DNA of 6,637 nt from Methanobrevibacter sp. UBA586 (GTDB taxonomy: Archaea; Methanobacteriota; Methanobacteria; Methanobacteriales; Methanobacteriaceae). Position 1 is the first letter of the stretch. The number at the start of each line of letters is the position of its first letter. Of this stretch, positions 1-5,653 are shown in pieces. Location: the NCBI GenBank assembly GCA_002496065.1, contig DAII01000105.1, positions 414 to 7,050 of the forward strand, given 5' to 3'. Made by a program: the position numbers and the translations under genes. A model generated the notes under the pieces. The model was not told the origin of the DNA. It saw only the letters and a list, made by a program, of their open reading frames with translations, and did not search any database.

Positions 1-362
1 CCATGAGCAAAACCTTTTGGAATAAATAGCTGTTTTTTGTTTTCATCAGACAATATTGCACCGAACCATTGTCCATATGTCTTGGAGCCTTCCCTTAAAT
101 CTACCCCCACATCAAAAACTTCTCCTTTTATTACACGAACCAGTTTTCCTTGAGGATAGTTAACTTGAAAATGAAGACCTCTTAAAACTCCTTTGGATGA
201 TTTTGATTGGTTGTCTTGTACAAATGTCAAATCATAACCTGCATTTTTAAAATCGGATTCATTGTATGTTTCCATAAAATATCCGCGGTTATCTTCAAAA
301 ACTGCAGGTTCAACTAAAAACATTCCCTCAATATCTATATCTGTAAATTTAAATTGTCCCAT
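1..362 (-). CDS. rfbC: dTDP-4-dehydrorhamnose 3,5-epimerase RfbC/RmlC, 3' end cut by window edge
   Basis: This enzyme epimerises dTDP-4-dehydro-6-deoxy-D-glucose at C3 and C5 to give dTDP-4-dehydro-L-rhamnose, the third step of dTDP-L-rhamnose synthesis in the cytosol. Reading leftwards from the ATG at 362-360, 120 full codons are present; the family is usually about 185 residues, so roughly the last third lies outside the window. The visible part is the cupin core: DNRGYF (24-29), the substrate-binding stretch QDNQSKSSKGVLRGLHFQ (49-66) with the catalytic-base histidine H64, QGKLVRV (71-77), DVGVDLR (84-90) and IPKGFAH (114-120). The start lies one base after the rfbA stop codon, with only a weak purine-rich stretch ahead (GGAAAG inside the rfbA end), so translation is probably coupled to rfbA. 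It is intact over the visible part, and the family call is secure. Confidence 0.96.
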   Translation of the reverse strand, partial: MGQFKFTDIDIEGMFLVEPAVFEDNRGYFMETYNESDFKNAGYDLTFVQDNQSKSSKGVLRGLHFQVNYPQGKLVRVIKGEVFDVGVDLREGSKTYGQWFGAILSDENKKQLFIPKGFAH

Positions 363-363
363 A

Positions 364-1230
364 TTATCTTTCCGCCAAATTAAATAAGTATTGACCATAA
401 TCTGTCTTTTTAAGTTCATTCGCTGTTTTTAATAGTTGTTCTTTGCTTATATACCCTTTGTTATATGCAATTTCTTCAAGACATGCAATGTAGAGACCCT
501 GTCTTTTTTGTATTGTTTCGATGAAATTTGAAGCTTCAAGCAAACCGTCATGAGTACCTGTATCCAGCCAGGCCATTCCCCTTCCGAGAAGTTCTACATT
601 AAGCTTGTTTCTCTTAAGATATTCCTCATTGACAGAGGTTATTTCTACCTCTCCCCTCTCAGATGGTTCTACATTTTTAGCTATTTCAATAACATCATTG
701 TCATAGAAGTAAAGTCCAGGAACAACATAGTTGGATTTTGGTTTTTCCGGTTTTTCCTCAATAGACAAAACCTTGCCGTCCTCATCAAACTCAACAACAC
801 CAAAAGCTTCAGGATTGTTGGTATAGTAACCAAATACAATGGCTCCATCTTCAAGTTCACATGACCTTTCCAACATTTCTGAAAATCTATGACCATGGAA
901 AATATTATCTCCCAAAATAAGAGCCACATTATCATCTCCAATGAACTCTTCTCCAATTATAAATGCTTCTGCAAGCCCATTAGGATTTTCCTGAACATTA
1001 TAGCTAAATTTTATACCTAAATCACTTCCATCCCCTAAAAGTTCCTCAAACATTGGCAAATCCCTTGGTGTAGAAATAATTAATATATCCCTTATTCCCG
1101 CAAGCATCAATACAGAAATTGGATAATAAATCATCGGTTTATCGTAAATTGGAACCAATTGTTTAGATATTGCCTTTGTAATTGGATATAATCTGGTTCC
1201 GGAACCACCTGCAAGTACAATTCCCTTCAT
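364..1230 (-). CDS. rfbA: Glucose-1-phosphate thymidylyltransferase RfbA/RmlA
   Basis: It makes dTDP-glucose and pyrophosphate from dTTP and glucose 1-phosphate, the first committed step of dTDP-L-rhamnose synthesis; it is cytosolic and Mg-dependent. The 288 residues match the usual RmlA length of about 290. The nucleotidyltransferase signature GGSGTRLYP (8-16) is at the N-terminus, followed by K23 and DKP (30-32). LGDN (107-110) carries the metal-binding D108; EEKP (158-161), VPGLYFYD (170-177), [10 protein letters not shown] (192-201) and WLDTGTHD (221-228, metal ligand D223) complete the sugar site. The start is fixed by an AGGTGA ribosome-binding site six bases upstream. The start overlaps the rfbD stop by one base (TAATG), and rfbC begins one base after its own stop, so this is the middle gene of a translationally coupled operon. 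Nothing is missing or unusual. Confidence 0.98.
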   Translation of the reverse strand: MKGIVLAGGSGTRLYPITKAISKQLVPIYDKPMIYYPISVLMLAGIRDILIISTPRDLPMFEELLGDGSDLGIKFSYNVQENPNGLAEAFIIGEEFIGDDNVALILGDNIFHGHRFSEMLERSCELEDGAIVFGYYTNNPEAFGVVEFDEDGKVLSIEEKPEKPKSNYVVPGLYFYDNDVIEIAKNVEPSERGEVEITSVNEEYLKRNKLNVELLGRGMAWLDTGTHDGLLEASNFIETIQKRQGLYIACLEEIAYNKGYISKEQLLKTANELKKTDYGQYLFNLAER

Positions 1231-2078
1231 TAATCTTCACCTTTTAAAATTTCAATATAATCCCCAATAGCTTCCTTATAACTTCTTAATGGTAAAAATC
1301 CATTTTTTACCCACTTTTCATTATCCAAAACAGAATAGGACGGTCTTGGAGCAGGACTTGCAAATTCGTTGGCAGTTACTGGTTTTACATCCACATCTAC
1401 CTCTGCCAATTCAAATATCAGTTTTGCAAATTCAAACCAGGAACAGCTACCAGAGTTTGTTATATGATAAATTCCATAATTATCAGTTTTAATCAACTCA
1501 GAAATGGCTTTGGCCAAATCTAGAGTATAAGTTGGACTTCCAACCTCATCATAAACTACAGTAAGGGTATCATGATGTTTAGCTAATTCCAACATAGTTT
1601 TTGGGAAGTTTCCTCCATTATATCCATATAGCCAAGCGGTTCTAACAATAAAGTATTTATCCAAAATGTCTGTTATTGCATTTTCACCTTTAAGCTTACT
1701 TTTACCGTAAACATTCATAGGACCCAATTCATCATCTTCCAATCTGGGAGTGTTACTATCTCCCTTAAATACATAATCCGTACTTATATGAACCAAGGTA
1801 CAGTCTACCTCTCTACATGCAAGGGCCAGGTTCTCAACACCTTCCCCATTGACAGCATAAGCCAAATCCTGATTTTCTTCACACCCATCTACATTTGTAT
1901 ATGCTGCAGAATTAATAACGATATCAGGTTTTTCTTTTTTAATAAAATCCAGCACATCATCTTTTTTTGTAATGTCCAATGTTTTTGAGGTAGTGTTAAT
2001 TAAAACATTGCCATTTTGAAGCACTTTGATTAAATCATAACCTAACATCCCATTAGATCCTGTGATTAAAATTCTCAT
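1230..2078 (-). CDS. rfbD: dTDP-4-dehydrorhamnose reductase RfbD/RmlD
   Basis: It reduces dTDP-4-dehydro-L-rhamnose to dTDP-L-rhamnose with NAD(P)H, the last step of the pathway. It is a short-chain dehydrogenase/reductase of 282 residues, typical of RmlD. The N-terminal Rossmann fold shows GSNGMLG (7-13, the GxxGxxG dinucleotide site) and D35; [12 protein letters not shown] (56-67) is a family hallmark. The catalytic set is T100 in STDYVF (99-104) plus Y124 and K128 in YGKSK. RTAWLYG (146-152), [13 protein letters not shown] (177-189) and RPSYSVLDN (245-253) line the substrate half. It is the first gene of the leftward operon: the ATG has an AGGGG ribosome-binding site five bases upstream and a TATA-like element in the 78-bp gap shared with wecC. 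It overlaps rfbA by one base. Placing the last-step enzyme first is simply gene order; no defect is seen. Confidence 0.97.
   Translation of the reverse strand: MRILITGSNGMLGYDLIKVLQNGNVLINTTSKTLDITKKDDVLDFIKKEKPDIVINSAAYTNVDGCEENQDLAYAVNGEGVENLALACREVDCTLVHISTDYVFKGDSNTPRLEDDELGPMNVYGKSKLKGENAITDILDKYFIVRTAWLYGYNGGNFPKTMLELAKHHDTLTVVYDEVGSPTYTLDLAKAISELIKTDNYGIYHITNSGSCSWFEFAKLIFELAEVDVDVKPVTANEFASPAPRPSYSVLDNEKWVKNGFLPLRSYKEAIGDYIEILKGED
1237..1242 (-). promoter_or_regulatory. Ribosome-binding site of rfbA
   Basis: AGGTGA on the minus strand, six bases before the rfbA ATG at 1230-1228 and inside the last codons of rfbD. It matches the methanogen 16S rRNA 3' end and decides the rfbA start. 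It lets rfbA be translated independently as well as by re-initiation at the TAATG overlap. Confidence 0.85.
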
Positions 2079-2083
2079 GATAT

Positions 2084-2089
2084 CCCCTT
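2084..2089 (-). promoter_or_regulatory. Ribosome-binding site of rfbD
   Basis: AAGGGG on the minus strand, five bases before the rfbD ATG at 2078-2076. It fixes the start and implies that the transcript begins upstream of about 2090, which favours the right-hand TATA element of the divergent region for rfbD. Confidence 0.8.
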
Positions 2090-2105
2090 AGAAAAATTAA
2101 TAATA

Positions 2106-2121
2106 TAATTTATATAAATTA
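2106..2121 (+). promoter_or_regulatory. Palindromic TATA box, best placed for wecC
   Basis: The 16 bases taatttatataaatta are a perfect inverted repeat around TTTATATAAA, the canonical archaeal TATA box on both strands. Read rightwards, its centre (2113/2114) predicts initiation about 25 bases downstream, near 2139, giving a leader of about 18 bases that keeps the wecC AGGGGG site. Read leftwards, it would start near 2088 and clip the rfbD ribosome-binding site, so use for wecC is more likely. Start sites are predicted, not measured. Confidence 0.6.
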
Positions 2122-2133
2122 AATTATATAATT
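2122..2133 (-). promoter_or_regulatory. Second palindromic TATA-like box, best placed for the rfbDAC operon
   Basis: aattatataatt is a 12-base perfect inverted repeat one base after the first palindrome. Read leftwards, its centre (2127/2128) predicts initiation near 2102, giving rfbD a leader of about 24 bases that includes its AAGGGG site. Read rightwards, it would begin near 2153, past the wecC ribosome-binding site. AT-rich DNA gives such boxes by chance, so confidence is moderate. Confidence 0.5.
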
Positions 2134-2144
2134 ATTTTAATATT

Positions 2145-2150
2145 AGGGGG
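2145..2150 (+). promoter_or_regulatory. Ribosome-binding site of wecC
   Basis: AGGGGG lies six bases before the wecC ATG at 2157. It is the only G-run in an otherwise almost pure A/T region and fixes the start. Confidence 0.85.
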
Positions 2151-2156
2151 TTTTAA

Positions 2157-3389
2157 ATGAAGATTTGTATAATAGGTCAAGGATACATTGGACTTCCAAC
2201 TGCGGCATTATTTACAACAAAGGACTGTGATGTGGTTGGAGTGGATATTAATGAGGAAGTTGTAAATACTTTAAATGAAGGCGACATTCATATTGAAGAA
2301 CCTGGATTAAGTGAAGTAATTAAAAAAGCTGTTGAAAATGGAAAGTATCATGCGTCCTTAACACCTGAAAAGGCTGATGCATTTATTATAACCGTTCCAA
2401 CTCCTTACATCAGTGAAAATTATAGCTGTGATTTAAGCTATGTTAAAAGTGCTTGCGAATCCATAATTCCTTATTTGGAAAAAGGAAATACAGTAATTAT
2501 TGAATCTACAATAGCTCCTATGTCTACCGATGAGGAAATTAAACCTATTTTTGAAAATGCCGGATTTACAATAGGTGAAGACTTATATCTTGCACATTGT
2601 CCTGAAAGGGTCCTTCCAGGAAAGATTATGTACGAACTTGTCCATAATCACCGCATTATTGGAGGAATTACAGAAAAATGTTCCCAAAAAGCAAGCGAAG
2701 TATATGGCCAATTTGTTGAAGGGGAACTAATGCAAACTGAAGCAAAAACCGCTGAAATGTCAAAATGTATGGAAAATACCTTTAGAGATGTAAACATTGC
2801 CCTTGCAAATGAACTTGCTAAAATATGTGCCGAAATTGGTGTTAATGCCCTTGAAGTAATTGAACTTGCCAATAAACATCCAAGAGTCAATATTCACACT
2901 CCAGGACCAGGTGTTGGTGGCCATTGTCTTGCAATCGACCCTTATTTTATTTATGCAAAAGCCCCTGAAACTGCAAAAATAATTAAGTTATCCAGAGATA
3001 CCAATAAAAGCATGCCTGACTTTGTTGTTGAAAATGTAGAAAAAATCCTCAATAATGGAAAAATCACTGTTTTAGGCCTTTCATATAAAGGAAATACCGG
3101 TGATGATAGAGAAAGTCCTTCATATGAAATAATAGCCAAACTTAAGGATTTAGGATATGAAATATCCGATTTTGATCCACATGTAAAGCCTGAAGGAGAT
3201 TTTTCTGAAGCCATTAAGGATTCAGGATTAATTCTAATACTTTCAGATCATGACGAATTCAAGGAATTGGACTATAATTTAATCACAGAAGAAATGGAAA
3301 ATCCCATTATATTCGATACAAAAGCTATTTTAAAAGAAGTTCCAGAAGACATAACCCTTTATAATTTTGGAAATTTATATGAAATATAA
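2157..3389 (+). CDS. wecC: UDP-N-acetyl-D-mannosamine dehydrogenase, WecC type
   Basis: A nucleotide-sugar 6-dehydrogenase that oxidises UDP-ManNAc twice, with NAD+, to UDP-ManNAc-uronic acid, a donor for surface glycans. At 410 residues it matches E. coli WecC (420). The NAD-binding domain opens with GQGYIGLP (7-14) and the ribose-binding acid D30; VPTP (80-83) and EST (116-118) follow. HCPERVLPG (147-155) and the helix with K203 and N207, then HPRVNI (241-246) and GPGVGGHC (250-257) with the catalytic thiol C257, form the active site. The UDP-binding domain carries GLSYKGNTGDDRESPS (307-322). The PERVLPG, RVNI and GVGGHC details favour the ManNAc branch over UDP-glucose dehydrogenase, by memory of family members. 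No WecB epimerase is in the window. It is divergent from rfbDAC and followed seven bases later by a TMEM175-like gene. The exact amino-sugar substrate is not proven. Confidence 0.93.
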   Translation: MKICIIGQGYIGLPTAALFTTKDCDVVGVDINEEVVNTLNEGDIHIEEPGLSEVIKKAVENGKYHASLTPEKADAFIITVPTPYISENYSCDLSYVKSACESIIPYLEKGNTVIIESTIAPMSTDEEIKPIFENAGFTIGEDLYLAHCPERVLPGKIMYELVHNHRIIGGITEKCSQKASEVYGQFVEGELMQTEAKTAEMSKCMENTFRDVNIALANELAKICAEIGVNALEVIELANKHPRVNIHTPGPGVGGHCLAIDPYFIYAKAPETAKIIKLSRDTNKSMPDFVVENVEKILNNGKITVLGLSYKGNTGDDRESPSYEIIAKLKDLGYEISDFDPHVKPEGDFSEAIKDSGLILILSDHDEFKELDYNLITEEMENPIIFDTKAILKEVPEDITLYNFGNLYEI

Positions 3390-3396
3390 GATTTAA

Positions 3397-4278
3397 ATGA
3401 CAGAAGAAAGCCTTTGGAACAAAATCCTAAACCACCCTATCCAGAAATTTGATGTAGGGATATCCCCTGAACGGGTTATGGCATTAACGGACGGTGTCTT
3501 CGCAATAGCCATAACATTATTAATTTTAAGTATTGCATTGCCCGAATCCACCTTTTCAACTGCCAATTCCATGGTGAACTTTTTCAAGGCCTCCTCAGAT
3601 TATCTAGTGACTGTAATCATCAGTTTTGTTATTTTAGGAGAATATTGGATACAGCACCACCATTTCATGAAATTAAAAAAAATCAATATTATTTTCTTAT
3701 GGTTGAACATCTTCTATCTACTTTTTATAATGTTCATCCCATTTACCACATCAGTCATGTGTAGATATGAATATTTTACCGTGTCTGAAGTGCTATTTTC
3801 AGTTGTAATCACTGTAACATCCATAATATCATTATTAATGTATTGGTATGCTTCAAAAGTAGATTTATTGGAAGTAGAGAATGAAAAGGAGAAAAAATAT
3901 ATCCTTAAGTCACTTTCATCTCTAATTTACATCACAATAATAATAGACTTGCTGATATACTTCATTTCTTCAAAGCTTACTATATTATTCCTGATAATTC
4001 CATTTTATTCCGTCGCAATCTCAATGAGATATCAGAAAAAACTAAAAAAAGAAACAATAAAACTGTATGAAAAACCATCTATTCTAAAACATATTAAAAA
4101 GGATAAAATAATCGAATTTATGATAAATTCCAAAATTGAAGATTACATTAATCAACATGTAAAAGACGAAGAAGAGTTAGATGAAAAAACAGAGAAAAAA
4201 CTTAAAAAAGAAGCATTGGAAGACTTACAGAAACAAATCAATTCCATAATTGATGAAGGAAAAAGTAATCTGGAATAA
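3397..4278 (+). CDS. TMEM175-like membrane protein, putative potassium channel, with charged C-terminal tail
   Basis: Prokaryotic TMEM175 proteins are single six-helix units that assemble into potassium-conducting channels. The first helix shows the family hallmark as RVMALTDGVFAIAITLL (26-42); most members have R-x3-FSDG, here R26-x3-LTDG. WIQHHHF (84-90) at the end of helix 2 matches the family's W-x2-HH motif. Six hydrophobic segments are visible at about 28-48, 68-84, 98-118, 130-151, 170-190 and 193-209; there is no signal peptide. From about 210 to 293 follows a long Lys/Glu-rich, probably helical cytoplasmic tail. The ATG at 3397 is seven bases after the wecC stop with no clear Shine-Dalgarno site, so translation likely depends on coupling to wecC. 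The next ATG (residue 28) would remove R26, so the first is preferred. A functional tie to sugar metabolism is not evident. Channel activity is inferred from the family; the motif differs from consensus. Confidence 0.85.
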   Translation: MTEESLWNKILNHPIQKFDVGISPERVMALTDGVFAIAITLLILSIALPESTFSTANSMVNFFKASSDYLVTVIISFVILGEYWIQHHHFMKLKKINIIFLWLNIFYLLFIMFIPFTTSVMCRYEYFTVSEVLFSVVITVTSIISLLMYWYASKVDLLEVENEKEKKYILKSLSSLIYITIIIDLLIYFISSKLTILFLIIPFYSVAISMRYQKKLKKETIKLYEKPSILKHIKKDKIIEFMINSKIEDYINQHVKDEEELDEKTEKKLKKEALEDLQKQINSIIDEGKSNLE

Positions 4279-4280
4279 AT

Positions 4281-4313
4281 AAAAAATAAAAAAAGTTAAG
4301 TTATAAAACTTAA
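4281..4313 (-). terminator. Hairpin plus U-tract ending the DUF2264 transcript
   Basis: On the minus strand, TTAAGTT-loop TTAT-AACTTAA (4313-4296, seven-base stem) is followed after one C by TTTTTTTATTTTTT (4294-4281). The stem starts at the stop codon of the DUF2264 gene. The U-rich stretch alone is a plausible archaeal termination signal; the stem is AT-rich and weak. On the plus strand the same hairpin has no U-tract after it, so it should not stop the wecC-TMEM175 transcript efficiently. Confidence 0.55.
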
Positions 4314-5545
4314 AAGTCCACAGATTGGTCTGGTTTAACTGGCTTGTTATTCCAAGCCTTTAAAGTGGTCCATTCTTCATATGGAGATGTCCAAAACGGA
4401 TCATTTTGCGGTAAACCCAACGGTAAAAAGACTTCACAACATAAATAAAGACCGCCAGTATCCACATGTTTCTCGGCAGCATTGATTTGATTACCGTTAA
4501 TACCTACAGCCAGCCAATTGTTTTGTAGGAAATTTTGATTTCCTTGGAATTGTGTTCTTAAAACTTGAGTTAAAGCAGATCTGACTTGGCCAAGACTAAT
4601 GTTAGAAGGTAAAATCCTAAGAAGAGCTGCCTGTGATAATGCATGGAAAATACCAGTTCTATAAGTTAAGGATTCTCCAAGAAGTGGATATGTTCCAGTT
4701 GGAGAAATGGAACGCTCTAATTGAGCAGCCAATCTACTAGTTCTCATTAGCTGTTTGTTTAAAAATTCATTGCCTTCAATATTGTACTTTCTCATAACCA
4801 TTAAAATGTCATTTAGCATCGGATGAATAATCATACTGTTCTCATAACCGGCCTTGAAAGTGTTTCCGTCCTTGTAAAGACCATCACCAATATACCAATC
4901 ATCCCAAAACTTAAGCAAACCGTATTTCAAACGTTCAAAGTCACATTCGCCTGTCAAGTCCAAAAGTGTAGCTTCAATCATTGAAGTGTAAAGTAGCCAG
5001 TGATTTTCATATGGAGCAATAATTCTTGTATTTTTAAGTTCTGCTGTGATTCTGGCTTGTACATCCACAGGTAAATTTAGCCAAATTTGGTGTTGTGATC
5101 TTAATAATCCCATAGCAAAAAAAGCCGCACTGACTAGAGAGTATTTAGGTTCTGTAAAACTTAAATAATCCTCATTGTTTGGATTGACAATATTTTCAAT
5201 AGCTCTTAAAGTTAGACCAATGTACTGTTGGCGTAAATCCCCTTCGTTGGTTCTGTCTACACCTAAATTTAACCATGGAGCTATTCCATTAAATACTCTT
5301 GAAAATGCTTCGAAGTGGGAAAATTTTTTCATCTCGCCACCTAAAGCCTCATAAGGCATCTCTCTTTTTAAAGTACCTTTTTTAAGATTATATAAAACTG
5401 GATATGTTATTTTTTGCATCATTTCAAGCCAAAATACCCTGTCATCCTCTGCTTTAGGCTGTTCTTGATGTGGCTCTTGAAACTGTGGAATTTCAACAAC
5501 ATCCTCACTATTTTTTTTAAAACGTCCAAAAAAAGAATTGCTCAT
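4310..5545 (-). CDS. DUF2264 family protein of unknown function
   Basis: I recognise the DUF2264 pattern over the whole length of 411 residues, but no verified function. After a polar, probably disordered N-terminus (1-34) come FWLEMMQKITYPVL (38-51), LKREMPYE (59-66), FEAFSRVFNGIAPWLNLG (78-95), NHWLLY (181-186), WYIGDGLYKDG (217-227), YENSMIIHPML (234-244), GTYPLLGESLTYR (284-296) and, near the end, FLPLGLP (373-379), FWTSPYEEWT (384-393) and KAW (396-398). The helix-rich pattern with spaced aromatic motifs suggests an alpha/alpha-barrel as in several carbohydrate-active enzymes; that is inference. No signal peptide or membrane helix is seen, so it is probably cytosolic. I recall the family consensus near residue 289 as G-R-S; here it reads GES. 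The gene stands alone, convergent with the TMEM175-like gene and divergent from leuC. It has no Shine-Dalgarno site and a TATA box about 29 bases from the ATG, suggesting a leaderless mRNA. Confidence 0.88.
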   Translation of the reverse strand: MSNSFFGRFKKNSEDVVEIPQFQEPHQEQPKAEDDRVFWLEMMQKITYPVLYNLKKGTLKREMPYEALGGEMKKFSHFEAFSRVFNGIAPWLNLGVDRTNEGDLRQQYIGLTLRAIENIVNPNNEDYLSFTEPKYSLVSAAFFAMGLLRSQHQIWLNLPVDVQARITAELKNTRIIAPYENHWLLYTSMIEATLLDLTGECDFERLKYGLLKFWDDWYIGDGLYKDGNTFKAGYENSMIIHPMLNDILMVMRKYNIEGNEFLNKQLMRTSRLAAQLERSISPTGTYPLLGESLTYRTGIFHALSQAALLRILPSNISLGQVRSALTQVLRTQFQGNQNFLQNNWLAVGINGNQINAAEKHVDTGGLYLCCEVFLPLGLPQNDPFWTSPYEEWTTLKAWNNKPVKPDQSVDF

Positions 5546-5567
5546 AATAGTATATTTTATTATACAT

Positions 5568-5578
5568 AATATATAAAT
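5568..5578 (-). promoter_or_regulatory. TATA box of the DUF2264 gene
   Basis: Reads ATTTATATATT on the minus strand. Its centre lies about 28-29 bases before the ATG at 5545-5543, so initiation at the usual archaeal distance would fall within a few bases of the start codon. That agrees with the absence of a ribosome-binding site there. Confidence 0.6.
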
Positions 5579-5584
5579 CTTAAT

Positions 5585-5597
5585 AATGTATATTTTT
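5585..5597 (+). promoter_or_regulatory. Possible TATA box of leuC
   Basis: A TATATT-containing stretch (core 5589-5594) would place initiation near 5615-5618 and give leuC a leader of about 37 bases. The better-looking TTTATAATT at 5631-5639 is too close to the ATG to serve leuC with its ribosome-binding site. The whole region 5546-5653 is extremely A/T-rich, so the choice is weak. Confidence 0.3.
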
Positions 5598-5642
5598 TAA
5601 GAAAAAAATTAAAAAATTATTACTAATTCATTTATAATTTAT

Positions 5643-5648
5643 AGAGGT
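5643..5648 (+). promoter_or_regulatory. Ribosome-binding site of the leuC-like gene
   Basis: AGAGGT lies five bases before the ATG at 5654 and supports that start over the second ATG four codons later. Confidence 0.75.
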
Positions 5649-5653
5649 TAATT

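Noticed and set aside
550..956. Open frames inside rfbA (plus strand 550-864; second minus frame 681-956)
   Set aside because: They lie wholly within a clear RfbA coding sequence, have no ribosome-binding site, and their translations look like no known family; they are antisense or out-of-frame shadows.
1289..1988. Plus-strand open frames antisense to rfbD (1289-1492 and 1788-1988)
   Set aside because: Both are shorter than 70 codons, fully covered by the RfbD reading frame, and lack start signals.
2648..3214. Minus-strand open frames antisense to wecC (2648-2890 and 2951-3214)
   Set aside because: The wecC frame is continuous with all catalytic motifs. The antisense frames have low-complexity serine-rich translations and no start signals.
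3393..3587. Minus-strand 64-codon frame opposite the start of the TMEM175-like gene
   Set aside because: It mirrors the signature helix of the channel gene and has no promoter or ribosome-binding site of its own.
5546..5653. Could the AT-rich gap between the DUF2264 gene and leuC be a replication origin or a small RNA gene?
   Set aside because: Only 108 bases long, with no repeated origin-box motifs and no GC-rich island such as stable RNAs show in AT-rich genomes; divergent promoters explain it.
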